From: Bog-532 sp963775825 | GTDB taxonomy: Bacteria; Actinomycetota; Actinomycetes; Streptosporangiales; Streptosporangiaceae | Assembly: GCA_963775825.1 (NCBI GenBank) | Contig: CAVZKY010000031.1 | Coordinates: forward strand, 248,001 to 312,000 | DNA: 64,000 nucleotides | Reading direction: 5' to 3' | In this document: one piece after another, positions 49,674 to 58,794 of the stretch | Numbering within the stretch: position 1 is the first letter of the stretch | How the letters are laid out: each line of letters opens with the position of its first letter | Made by a program: the position numbers and the translations under genes | The notes under the pieces: model-generated | Seen by the model: the letters and a program-made list of their open reading frames with translations, nothing else | The model's database searches: none | Told to the model about the DNA's origin: nothing

Positions 49674-50200
49674 GAGGAGCCTTCCGGTGAACCGTGGAGG
49701 GATGTCGATGACCCCGCCGCGGACGGGATCGATCGTGGCGGGTGCGGCCGGTGAGCTCGGGCAGTGGCTCCAGCAGCCGCCCGGCCGACCCGGCCGGATC
49801 GGCGGCCCCCGGTCTTGAGCCCCGGGCGCGCCGCGACGGTATAAGCGTTCCACTGCTCACGCCACACGGTGGTGAGGCGGCCTTGACCAGTGATCAGGTC
49901 GGTCAGGTGGCCCAGCACCTCCGCGGCGCCGTCGGCGTCCGCGTACTGGCGCAGCTCACCCAGCCATAGCACCGTGCGGGCCGGGATCCCGGCATCCAGC
50001 CGCTCCTTGAGCGCGGCAGGGTTCAGCGGGTAATCCAGCCGCCAGCCCGCAAGCCGGTCGGCGACTGCCTCATAGGCAGCACGGGTCTTGCCCACCGAGG
50101 ACCCGCCGCGGACCACCACCAGCCGGTTGGCGGGCACCGCCGGGTCTGGCACGGCCCGCAGCAGCTCATCGTGCGGCCGGAGGACATACGCCACGCGCCG
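49650..50200 (-). pseudogene. P-loop NTPase (regulatory ATPase) fragment
   Basis: The coherent part reads VAYVLRPHDELLRAVPDPAV, LVVVRGGSSVGKTRAAYEAV (Walker A), WRLDYPLNPAALKERLDAG, PARTVLWLGELRQYADADGA and LTTVWREQWNAYTVAARPG. Further pieces (AGRLLEPLPELTG, RGGVIDIPPRFTGRLLKRAG) appear in other frames down to about 49650, where the IS4 fragment begins. The 5' end is fused into the transporter gene. It belongs to large actinobacterial multidomain ATPases often fused to WD40 or TPR domains. Confidence 0.65.
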
Positions 50201-51128
50201 ACTCGCGGTGGATCTCACCGCCTTCTGGCACTGCTGGACCAGCGGGAACTTTGGGGGCGGCCCTGGGCACGGTGCGCGCGCCCGACCGCTCGGCGCCGAG
50301 GCCGGCGGTGATGACGAAGGCGACACCGGCCAGCGACCAGACCCGGGGCACCTGGCCGAGCAGTGCCAGCCCGGCGACCAGGGCGATAGCCGGCTCCAGG
50401 CACATCAGGGTGCCAAAGGCCGAGGTCGTCATCCGGCGCAGGGCGTACATTTCCAGGCTGAACGGGATGACCGGCAGCAGCAAGGCCAAGCCGAAACCCG
50501 CCAGGAGCAGATGCGGCGTCAGGTCTCCGATGACGGCTGGCCTGGACACCAAAGTCGCCGCCAGCGCCGCAACCGTGATGGACACGGCCAGGCCTTGCAG
50601 GCCTGCCACCTCGTCCCCGACCGCCTGGGTGAGCATGATGTAGGCGGCCCAGCAGATCGCCGCGCCCAGCGCGGCGGCGATGCCCACCAGATTGAGACTG
50701 CCCTGCCAGGGGTGGGTCAGCAGCAGCACGCCGGTCGCGGCGAAGGCTGGCCAGAGCAGCGCGCGGCGGCCGCCGCCGCGGGCGACGGCCACGCCGAGCG
50801 GGCCGAGGAACTCAAGGGCGCTGGCCGTACCGAGTGGCAGACGGGCCACGGCCACCATGAACAGCATGGTCACCCCGGCGGTCGCGATGCCGAGGGCGAC
50901 CGTGGCCAGCAGCACCGGGCGGCGGAAGCGCCAAGGCCGGGGCCGGACGGCGGCCAGCAGGATCACGGCCGCCCAAGCCAGCCGGAGCCAGGCGGCGCCC
51001 AGCGGGCCGACTGCACCGAAGAGGTGAACGGACAGCGCCAAGCCGAGCTGGACGAAGCTCATCGAGCCCAGCGCCATCAAGGTGCCGGAACGGGCTGAGG
51101 TGCGGGGCGCCGCCGTGCTCCTGACCAT
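50166..51128 (-). CDS. EamA/DMT-family exporter
   Basis: About 320 aa from ATG 51128, with ten predicted hydrophobic helices in two EamA halves (LMALGSMSFVQLGLALSVHL, LGAAWLRLAWAAVILLAAVR, LGTASALEFLGPLGVAVARG, LGAAICWAAYIMLTQAVG, LALLLPVIPFSLEMYALRRM, LMCLEPAIALVAGLALLGQV). Resembles RhtA-type exporters of amino acids or metabolites. The natural C-terminus is replaced by sequence running into the P-loop fragment. Divergent LysR gene starts nearby. Confidence 0.82.
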   Translation of the reverse strand: MVRSTAAPRTSARSGTLMALGSMSFVQLGLALSVHLFGAVGPLGAAWLRLAWAAVILLAAVRPRPWRFRRPVLLATVALGIATAGVTMLFMVAVARLPLGTASALEFLGPLGVAVARGGGRRALLWPAFAATGVLLLTHPWQGSLNLVGIAAALGAAICWAAYIMLTQAVGDEVAGLQGLAVSITVAALAATLVSRPAVIGDLTPHLLLAGFGLALLLPVIPFSLEMYALRRMTTSAFGTLMCLEPAIALVAGLALLGQVPRVWSLAGVAFVITAGLGAERSGARTVPRAAPKVPAGPAVPEGGEIHRESARGVCPPAAR

Positions 51129-51186
51129 GATGCCAGTACACGTCACCGGGATCGTCCGCGTCCACGTGAATTTGATGGACACACCG

Positions 51187-51201
51187 TTCATCAATCATGA
51201 A
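51187..51201. promoter_or_regulatory. LysR-type operator candidate
   Basis: TTCATCAATCATGAA is a perfect TTCAT-N5-ATGAA dyad in the divergent region between the exporter and LysR gene. It overlaps the first possible LysR start (51197), favouring ATG 51212 as the real start. Confidence 0.5.
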
Positions 51202-52591
51202 TGATCAGGGAATGGACCCGCGCCGTCTCGAACTGCTGCTTGAGCTATCCCGCCTCGGTTCCATGCGAGAGGTCGGCGAGAGCATGCACGTCACCACCTC
51301 CACTGTTTCGCAGCAGATCGCGGTCCTGGCCCAGGAGGCGGGCACCCCGCTGACCGAGCCGGACGGGCGGCGGGTGCGGCTGACCCCGGCCGGGCACCGG
51401 CTGGCGGGGCACGCGGTCACGATCCTGGCTGCCCTCGAGGCCGCCCGGCTGGACCTGGACCCGACGGCGGCGCCGGCCGGGACGGTGCGGGTGGCGGCAT
51501 TCGCTACCGCCGTGCGCGAGTCCGTACTGCCGGTCGTCCGGCTCCTGGCCGAACGGCATCCCGCCGTACTGCTTGGCATCCATGAACACGAGCCAGATGA
51601 GGCGCTCGGCCTGCTGGCCGACGACGCGGTCGACCTGGCCCTGACCTACGACTACAACCTCGCCCCGGCCCGGTTCGACCGCAGCCTGGTCACCCAGCCG
51701 CTGGGTCGGAGGCAGTGGGGTCTGGGCACGCCGACCGGCCAGGGCCGCGTGGCGGGGACTGCGCTCGAGGTCTTCCGCCGGTTCGCCGGTCATGACTGGA
51801 TCGTCAATTCACGGAACAGCGGCGATGAGGAGGTGATCCGCACGGTGGCCTCGCTGGCCGGCTTCCAGCCGCGGATCACGCACCGCGTGGACAGCCTCGA
51901 ACTGGTGCAGGACATGATTCTGGCCGGTCTGGGCGTCGGGCTGCTGCCCGCCGGACGCCCGGTGCACCGCGGCGTGGTGCTGCGTCCGCTCGGCCAGCCG
52001 GACGTGACGCAGCGACCCTTCGCCGTGACCCGCCGGGGCCGCTCCGCCTGGCCGCCGCTGGCCCTCGTGCTCCGGCTGCTCGGGGAGATCTCCGGTTTAA
52101 CCGCACGCCGCATCCCACAGGGCCGGTCCGCCATGTGTAGTCAGCGGCAGTTCGTCAGCCACATACGGAACGGCATCTTCGTCGGCGTGAAACCGTTCAT
52201 CCGGACAGCGGTCCGTGTCAGGTGCGCGCTGTCGGCGAAGCCGGCTGCGTGCGCGGCGCGTGTCACGGACGCGCCGTCAGCGAGCAGGCTCAACGCGGTT
52301 AGGTACCGGTGCCATAGCAGGTACCGGCGGATCGGAACGCCAACCTGGTCGCGGAACAGATGCTGGAGCCGGCTCTGTGACAAGTGCGCGATGCGCATGA
52401 GGTCCTCGACCGACGGCGGCGGCGACGGCGTGGCGCGCAGATGGTCCAGGACGGCCGCGATGCGGTCGTCGTACTCGGGTTCGGGCGTCACGTCGATCGC
52501 GAGCCAGCCGAGCGCATCGCGCCATCGCTTGTACGCCTCCGGGCAGCCGGTCGTCTTGCCGAACGCGGGACCTAGCCCGTCCGCGAGGTGA
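51197..52591 (+). CDS. LysR-family regulator; 3' end uncertain
   Basis: Winged helix: DPRRLELLLELSRLGSMREV, HVTTSTVSQQIAVLAQEAGT. Substrate-binding domain from about residue 90: VRVAAFATAVRESVLPVVRL, LTYDYNLAPARFDRSLVTQP, SLELVQDMILAGLGVGLLPA. Conserved sequence ends near 52100 (LALVLRLLGE). The frame then stays open antisense through the AraC gene to 52591, so the stop is probably lost by a frame error. Likely controls the divergent EamA exporter. Confidence 0.8.
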   Translation: MNDQGMDPRRLELLLELSRLGSMREVGESMHVTTSTVSQQIAVLAQEAGTPLTEPDGRRVRLTPAGHRLAGHAVTILAALEAARLDLDPTAAPAGTVRVAAFATAVRESVLPVVRLLAERHPAVLLGIHEHEPDEALGLLADDAVDLALTYDYNLAPARFDRSLVTQPLGRRQWGLGTPTGQGRVAGTALEVFRRFAGHDWIVNSRNSGDEEVIRTVASLAGFQPRITHRVDSLELVQDMILAGLGVGLLPAGRPVHRGVVLRPLGQPDVTQRPFAVTRRGRSAWPPLALVLRLLGEISGLTARRIPQGRSAMCSQRQFVSHIRNGIFVGVKPFIRTAVRVRCALSAKPAACAARVTDAPSASRLNAVRYRCHSRYRRIGTPTWSRNRCWSRLCDKCAMRMRSSTDGGGDGVARRWSRTAAMRSSYSGSGVTSIASQPSASRHRLYASGQPVVLPNAGPSPSAR

Positions 52592-52963
52592 TCGCACAGC
52601 GGCTCATCGAGCATGGCATACGGCCGGCCGTCCAGGACGCGGTCGCGAAGCTGCTCGGCTAGCCCGGCTCTCGCCTTCAATCCAGCCGATCGCGGTCAGT
52701 TGCCCAGCGCAATCGAACGCATGCGCGACATCGGTATCGATGAGCACGCCGCGAGCCTGACGCCAGGCACCGTCCAGCCGGACGCGCGGACTCCCGTCGA
52801 TCCCGATGGACATCTGCAGCGCGCCGTGCGCGTGCGGGTCGGCGACCAGGAAGTCTGAGAACACCAGGAACTCGGTCGGCCATAGGAAGCCGCGCATCGT
52901 TCCCGGCAACCCCGGGCGTTTGCCCGCTCGGCGGCGCTCAGCCCCAGACCCATTCGTGGCCAT
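52141..52963 (-). CDS. AraC-family regulator (one frame break)
   Basis: The N-terminal part from ATG 52963 is a cupin-like sensor (MRGFLWPTEFLVFSDFLVAD, PHAHGALQMSIGIDGSPRVR, DTDVAHAFDCAGQLTAIGWI). The frame breaks near 52685 and the AraC double HTH follows: VEDLMRIAHLSQSRLQHLFR, DQVGVPIRRYLLWHRYLTAL, GASVTRAAHAAGFADSAHLT, RTAVRMNGFTPTK. Total about 270 aa, normal for the family. Confidence 0.82.
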
Positions 52964-53020
52964 GCCCCACCCAGACCCTTCGCGGCCATCACCCGAATGC
53001 TACGGCAGGGCCGGATCCAG

Positions 53021-53054
53021 CGGGTTCATTCAACGGCTAAGCAGGTTCGTTCAA
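53021..53054. promoter_or_regulatory. direct-repeat AraC operator candidate
   Basis: CGGGTTCATTCAA (53021-53033) and CAGGTTCGTTCAA (53042-53054) are direct repeats 21 bp apart, two helical turns. They lie upstream of the AraC gene, as AraC proteins prefer. Confidence 0.55.
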
Positions 53055-53168
53055 GGGCCCCGCTGCCTGCGCGATCGATGCTTCCTATATAGGCAACCAC
53101 GACCGCTCCCGGGCTGCAGGCATCGGGACCGGTCAAGGACCACAGGTTCAAGCAGATAGGAGAAGATC

Positions 53169-53526
53169 ATGTTCGCAGACCTCACCCGCCGAGGGACTCA
53201 TCCGTATACGACAGCGCTCAAGGCGGGTACCCGCTTGCGCGGCTCGCCGCGGTCCTGGCCGCGGTCACCATCGGCCTGCTGGCCTCCGCCACCACCATCC
53301 CGGCTGCGTTCGCGAGGGAAGGCTCGGTCCCGCGCCGGGGAGCGGATATGAGCTCGGCCGCTTCGGGCCAGTATTCCCGGCGACCACCTCCGCAGCCAGC
53401 ACCGGCACGCCGGGCTGGCAGATCACCCTGATCGCCCTCGGCGCCGCGCTGGCCGCGGCCGCCGTCACCATCGTGCTGGCCCGGGCACGGGCCGCCCACC
53501 GGGCCGTCCCGTCGCCAGCCGTCTAG
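53169..53526 (+). pseudogene. small secreted/membrane protein, two frame breaks
   Basis: Starts ATG 53169 with MFADLTRRGTHPYTTALKAG behind AGGAGAAG. It shifts near 53220 into RLAAVLAAVTIGLLASATTI followed by PAAFAREG (a signal peptide), then near 53370 into TPGWQITLIALGAALAAAAV and TIVLARARAAHRAV (membrane helix), stop TAG 53524-53526. Restored it is about 118 aa with signal peptide and C-terminal anchor. Function unknown. Confidence 0.55.
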
Positions 53527-53719
53527 ATACCCGCCCGGGCTCGTGCACCACACCATCGGTGAGCCAGATCCCAGCTACAAGCCCGGCGCGGGCCTGGCCG
53601 ACCAGGACGGCGGCCAGGCCCGCGCACACACCGCGCTCGTCGTCGCGGTACCAGGCCGAACCGCACGACGGACCGTCCAGGCGGCCAAAACCCCACGTCC
53701 AAATAGACAGGAGAAGACC

Positions 53720-53864
53720 ATGATCATGAATTCCTACAGCAGCTGGGAACTCGCCCGTGAGCGGCAGCGCGACATGCTGACGCACGCCCGGCACCAGCGC
53801 CTTGCCCGGCGGCTGCGCGCCGAATCGACACAGCCCGGCGCCGTGAGCAGCCCTGGCGGCTTAG
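53720..53864 (+). CDS. small basic helical protein (about 48 aa)
   Basis: ATG 53720 after AGGAGAAG. MIMNSYSSWELARERQRDML continues THARHQRLARRLRAEST. The same leader (AGGAGAA(G)A upstream of ATG) precedes the gene at 53169. The in-frame stop is missing; a TAG at 53862-53864, one frame off and overlapping the nitrilase stop, is the probable true end. Function unknown. Confidence 0.45.
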
Positions 53865-54679
53865 GGCCGGGCCGCCCCGTCGCCGAAGACGTCGGGACGC
53901 CGGTGCTCCAGGCTGGGCAGCATCGCCCGCACCCGCGCCGTGAAGCCGGTGTCCACGTCGGCCACGGCCACCCCCGGGTAGGGGCCCAGGTCGAGCCGGA
54001 CCGTCCCCAGCGGGTCGATCAGGACGCTGCGGCCGATCCCGGTCGGCGCCCGGGTCGGCGGCTCGTCCGGGTCGGGGACCTGCCCGGCCGCGGCCACCCA
54101 CACCGTGTTCTCGATCGCCCGGGCCCGGGCCAGCGTGATCCAGTGGTCTTCCTTGAACAGCCCCGCTCCCCACGCCGCCGGCAGCACGATCAGCTCCGCG
54201 CCGCGCCCGGCCAGCAGCCGGGTCAGCTCCGGGAACCGCAGGTCGTAGCAGATCTGCAGGCCGACGGTCAGTCCGCCCAGCTTGGCCAGGACCGGCTCAC
54301 TGCCCGGTGCGACCAGATCGGATTCGCGCTGGCCGAGCGCGTCGTACAGGTGCAGCTTGCGGTAGGCGGCCACCAGTTCGCCGGACGGGCCGAAGGCGAC
54401 GGCCGTGTTGAACACCCGGTTGCCGGGGGCGGGCTCGAAGATCCCAGCTACGACCGCGACGCCCGCGGCCCGCGCCGCGGCGGCGAGCGCCGCGCCGAAC
54501 GGGCCGTCCGGGGGCGCCGCGACCGTCCGGGGATCGCAGCCGAAGCGGATCTGCGTCGCTTCCGGGAACACGGCCAGGCTGGCGCCCTGCGCCGCGGCCT
54601 CCTCCAGTGCGCTGCGCACCCGCTCGAGGTTGACCGCGGGCTGGGAGCTGACCGGGATCTGGCAGAGGGCAACGCGCAT
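53861..54679 (-). CDS. carbon-nitrogen hydrolase, omega-amidase (Nit2)-like
   Basis: 272 aa nitrilase-superfamily enzyme. Catalytic Glu in SLAVFPEATQIRFG, Lys in VAAYRKLHLYDALGQRESD and Cys in VGLQICYDLRFPELTRLLAG. The C-terminal RAMLPSLEHRRPDVFG is typical of the Nit1/Nit2 branch, whose members hydrolyse alpha-ketoglutaramate or deaminated glutathione. Divergent from an aminotransferase gene, which supports an omega-amidase role. Confidence 0.85.
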   Translation of the reverse strand: MRVALCQIPVSSQPAVNLERVRSALEEAAAQGASLAVFPEATQIRFGCDPRTVAAPPDGPFGAALAAAARAAGVAVVAGIFEPAPGNRVFNTAVAFGPSGELVAAYRKLHLYDALGQRESDLVAPGSEPVLAKLGGLTVGLQICYDLRFPELTRLLAGRGAELIVLPAAWGAGLFKEDHWITLARARAIENTVWVAAAGQVPDPDEPPTRAPTGIGRSVLIDPLGTVRLDLGPYPGVAVADVDTGFTARVRAMLPSLEHRRPDVFGDGAARP

Positions 54680-54714
54680 GTTCCCACCCTAAGGCGCGGC
54701 ACCCGCCGGCGCCC

Positions 54715-54800
54715 CGGGCGTGATGGCCCCGGGCGTGATGTCCCGGGCATGGATGTCCCCGGGCATGATGGCCCCGGGCATGATGGCCCCGGGCATGATG
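54715..54800. repeat. 14-16-bp tandem repeat in a divergent promoter region
   Basis: Six copies of GGGC(A/G)TGATGGCCCC-like units fill the space between the nitrilase and aminotransferase starts. Each unit contains an ATG-like or GTG triplet, so several alternative starts exist. Confidence 0.85.
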
Positions 54801-54802
54801 TC

Positions 54803-55984
<1,182 letters not shown>

Positions 55985-56106
55985 GCCCGCCCGCGCTGCA
56001 CCGCTGAGCCACGCCCGACAGCTGAGCCCACCCCGACCGCTAAGCCCACCCCGACCGCTGAGCCCACCCCGCGCTGAATTGGCCCGCTGAGGAGGCAGGA
56101 AGCCCG

Positions 56107-56742
56107 ATGGACGACGCTGAGCTGGTGCGCACCGCCGAGGCGGTCCCGGGCTTCATGCCGCCGGAGGAAGGTCTCGCGCTGCACGCGGTCGCCGCCGAGT
56201 ACGCCCCGGTGGGGCCGATCCTGGAGATCGGCACGTACTGCGGGAAGTCGACGATCTACCTGGCCACGGCGGCCCGTGACTGCGGCCAGCTGGTCATCAC
56301 CCTCGATCACCACCGCGGCTCGGAGGAGCACCAGCCCGGCTGGGAGTACCACGACGCCGCCCTGGTAGAGCCGCGTACCGGGCGGATCGACACGCTGCCC
56401 CGCTTCCGCGCGGCGATCGCAGCGGCCGGGCTGGAGGAGTCGGTGGTCGCGATCGTCGGCCGGTCCGCGGACGTGGCCCGGCTGTGGCGGACGCCGCTCG
56501 GTCTCGTGTTCATCGACGGCGGCCACACCGACAAAGCGGCCCGCGCCGACTACGCGGGCTGGTCCCCCTGGGTGACGGCCGGGGGAGCGCTCGCCATCCA
56601 CGACGTCTTCCCGGACCCGGCCGACGGCGGGCAGGCCCCGTACCGTATCTACCGGCAGGCGCTGGAAACCGGCCGTTTCACGGAGGTCCGGGTCACCGGG
56701 TCGCTACGGGTGCTCGAGTGCACCAGCTCGGTCCCCGGGTGA
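56107..56742 (+). CDS. class I SAM methyltransferase
   Basis: 211 aa. SAM-binding motif I ILEIGTYCGKSTIYLATAAR, then LVITLDHHRGSEEHQPGWEY, a motif II LGLVFIDGGHTDKAARADYA and AIHDVFPDPADGGQAPY. The layout is that of Methyltransf_24 family O-methyltransferases. The tandem CGCTGAGCCCACCCCGAC sequence at 55980-56075 precedes it. Its 3' end overlaps the convergent toroid gene by 39 bp. Confidence 0.85.
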   Translation: MDDAELVRTAEAVPGFMPPEEGLALHAVAAEYAPVGPILEIGTYCGKSTIYLATAARDCGQLVITLDHHRGSEEHQPGWEYHDAALVEPRTGRIDTLPRFRAAIAAAGLEESVVAIVGRSADVARLWRTPLGLVFIDGGHTDKAARADYAGWSPWVTAGGALAIHDVFPDPADGGQAPYRIYRQALETGRFTEVRVTGSLRVLECTSSVPG

Positions 56743-57867
56743 GGCGCTGGATGAGACGCCAGGTGAGGCGCCAGGTGCGGTAGCGGCGCAGTAGTCGCAG
56801 CCGGACCGGCCCCGCGTGCCCTCCAGGTCCGCGGCGCGGGCGTCCCTGAACACGCCGGCGCCCCCGGTGGCACCCGACAGCGCGTCCGCCGCGAGGATCA
56901 CGGTGGCGGCGGTCCACGCGCTCCGTTCGGCCGGGTAGTGCTGCCGGTCGGCGAACTGCCAGCCGGTCCAGTAGGCGCCCTGGTCATCGCGCAGATGCTG
57001 GACGTCGCTGAACAGCTCGGCCGCGGCCACCTGCTCGCCCACCGCGTCCAGGGCCAGCACCAGCTCGCAGCTTTCCGCCCCGGTGACCCACGGGTGGTCG
57101 CTGACGCAGCGCACCCCCAGGCCGGGCACCACGAAGGTCTCCCAGCCCGCGGCGAGCCGCCCGGCCGCCGCCGGGCCGCGGACCGCGCCGCCCAGCACCG
57201 GGTAGTACCAGTCCATGGAGAACCGGCTCTTGTCCGCGAACGAGCCCGGGTGGCAGGCCACGGCGTGCGCGAGCTCGTCGGCGGCCAGCTCCCAGTCCGG
57301 CTGTGACTCGCCCATGTAGTCCGCGAGCGCGACCGCGCAGCGCAGCGCCTGGTGAATGCTGGAGCAGCCGGTCAGCAGCGCGTACCCGGCCAGCACCCCG
57401 CGGGCATCGCGCTCCCAGGCGATCTCCCCGCCCGGGGCCTGCATGCCGAGCACCCACCCGATGGCTCGCCGCACCGTGGGCCACATCGTCTGGGCGAACT
57501 CTTCGTCGCGCGTGACCTGCAGTTCGTGCCAGACCCCGACCGCCGCGTAGGCCGCGTGGTTGCTTTCCGCCGCCGGGTCGGTCACGGCGCCGGACACGAA
57601 CGTGCGCGGCCAGGACCCGTCGGCCCGCTGGGAGCGGCGCAGCCAGTCGTAGGCCCGGCGGGCCGCCCCGGACAGCCCGGCGGCGCTGAGCGCCATCGCG
57701 CACTCGATGTGGTCCCAGACGTCGACGTGGCCGTCCGGCCAGCGCACCGCGCCCGACCGCTGCTGCGCGGCCGCGATGCTGCGCGCCGTGGCCAGCGCGT
57801 CGGCGGCACTGAGGACGCCAGGTACGGCCGGGATCCCGGCCCGGGCGTGCCGCTCAGGCGGCCGCAT
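56704..57867 (-). CDS. alpha/alpha-toroid (prenyltransferase/squalene-cyclase-like) protein
   Basis: About 387 aa. Repeating helical motifs typical of terpenoid-cyclase or prenyltransferase barrels: GAARRAYDWLRRSQRADGSW, DPAAESNHAAYAAVGVWHEL, DKSRFSMDWYYPVLGGAVRG. The DxDD motif of squalene-hopene cyclases is not seen, so enzymatic activity is uncertain. ATG 57867 lies within the methyltransferase stop region (14-bp overlap); 57888 is an alternative GTG. The C-terminal 40 residues are low complexity and cysteine-containing (RGRSGCDYCAAT). Confidence 0.75.
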   Translation of the reverse strand: MRPPERHARAGIPAVPGVLSAADALATARSIAAAQQRSGAVRWPDGHVDVWDHIECAMALSAAGLSGAARRAYDWLRRSQRADGSWPRTFVSGAVTDPAAESNHAAYAAVGVWHELQVTRDEEFAQTMWPTVRRAIGWVLGMQAPGGEIAWERDARGVLAGYALLTGCSSIHQALRCAVALADYMGESQPDWELAADELAHAVACHPGSFADKSRFSMDWYYPVLGGAVRGPAAAGRLAAGWETFVVPGLGVRCVSDHPWVTGAESCELVLALDAVGEQVAAAELFSDVQHLRDDQGAYWTGWQFADRQHYPAERSAWTAATVILAADALSGATGGAGVFRDARAADLEGTRGRSGCDYCAATAPGASPGVSSSASPGDRAGALEHP

Positions 57868-58645
57868 GCGTCTTCTGCCCGCCGTCACCTGAAACCTCGG
57901 CGGCCGCCCGGGCGGCCGGGGCCACCGCGGCCCCGGCGGGCCGGGTGGCGTAGACGATCACGCTCTTGCCGATGAGCGGATTGAGGGCCCGCTCGGCCAG
58001 CCTCGTCGCGGCCGGCTGCCGCATGATGTCCCAGACCAGCATGCGGTGGTAGGCCTTCGGCAGCGGATGATCGTCGTTGCCCACGCCGACCATGCACTTC
58101 AGCCACCAGTAGGGCGCGTGCAGGCCGTGCGCGTGATGATGGCCGGTGATGTCCAGGCCGGCCCGGCGCAGCTTGGCCTCCAGCTCCAGCCGCGTGTAGA
58201 TACGCACGTGACCGCCCGGCACCTCGTGGTACTCGCGGGACAGTCCCCAGCAGATCCGCTCCGGCAGCCAGCTCGGCACGGTGACGGCGGCGATGCCGCC
58301 CGGCTTCAGCACCCGGGCGACCTCGTTCATGGCCTGCTGGTCGTCGAGGACGTGCTCGAAGACCTCGGACGCGATGACCCGGTCGAACGAGGCGTCGGCG
58401 AACGGCATCGCGGTGGCATCACCGGACACGGCCGCGCTGCCCGCCGCGGCGGGGGCCTGCCCCTCGGCCCGCATCGCCTGGCACAAGCCCGCCACCGGGC
58501 CCAGCTCCCCGGGGTCCAGGTCGAACGCCACCACGTCGGCGCCGCGCCGGTACGCCTCGAACGCATGCCGCCCGGCACCGCAGCCCACGTCCAGGACACG
58601 GGCTCCCGGGGCGAGCCGGAGCCGGCCGTAGTCGACGGTCAGCAA
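57854..58645 (-). CDS. class I SAM methyltransferase of a glycosyltransferase cluster
   Basis: 263 aa. Motif I ARVLDVGCGAGRHAFEAYRR, then VVAFDLDPGELGPVAGL, ATAMPFADASFDRVIASEVF, EVARVLKPGGIAAVTVPSWL. The C-terminus includes HAHGLHAPYWWLKCMVGVGN, reminiscent of sugar- or lipid-modifying methyltransferases. Its ATG 58645 lies within a duplicated segment shared with the preceding glycosyltransferase end. Confidence 0.85.
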   Translation of the reverse strand: MLTVDYGRLRLAPGARVLDVGCGAGRHAFEAYRRGADVVAFDLDPGELGPVAGLCQAMRAEGQAPAAAGSAAVSGDATAMPFADASFDRVIASEVFEHVLDDQQAMNEVARVLKPGGIAAVTVPSWLPERICWGLSREYHEVPGGHVRIYTRLELEAKLRRAGLDITGHHHAHGLHAPYWWLKCMVGVGNDDHPLPKAYHRMLVWDIMRQPAATRLAERALNPLIGKSVIVYATRPAGAAVAPAARAAAEVSGDGGQKTHAAA

Positions 58646-58794
58646 GGTTTCGTTCCTCCGGCGATGGCGCGGGCGCAGCGGTCGGCGATGGCGCGGGCCC
58701 CGGGGGCGAGCCGGAGCCGGCCGTAGTCGACGGTCAGCAAGGTTTCGTTCCTCCGGCGATGGCGCGGGCGTAGCGGTCGGCGATGGCGCGGGCG
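58605..58794. repeat. 95-bp tandem duplication at the glycosyltransferase/methyltransferase junction
   Basis: GCCGGCCGTAGTCGACGGTC occurs at 58621 and 58716, and the flanking ~95 bp match almost perfectly in both copies. Within the second half, GCGATGGCGCGGGCGTAGCG-like 24-bp units are themselves repeated. The unit length is not a multiple of three. Confidence 0.9.
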
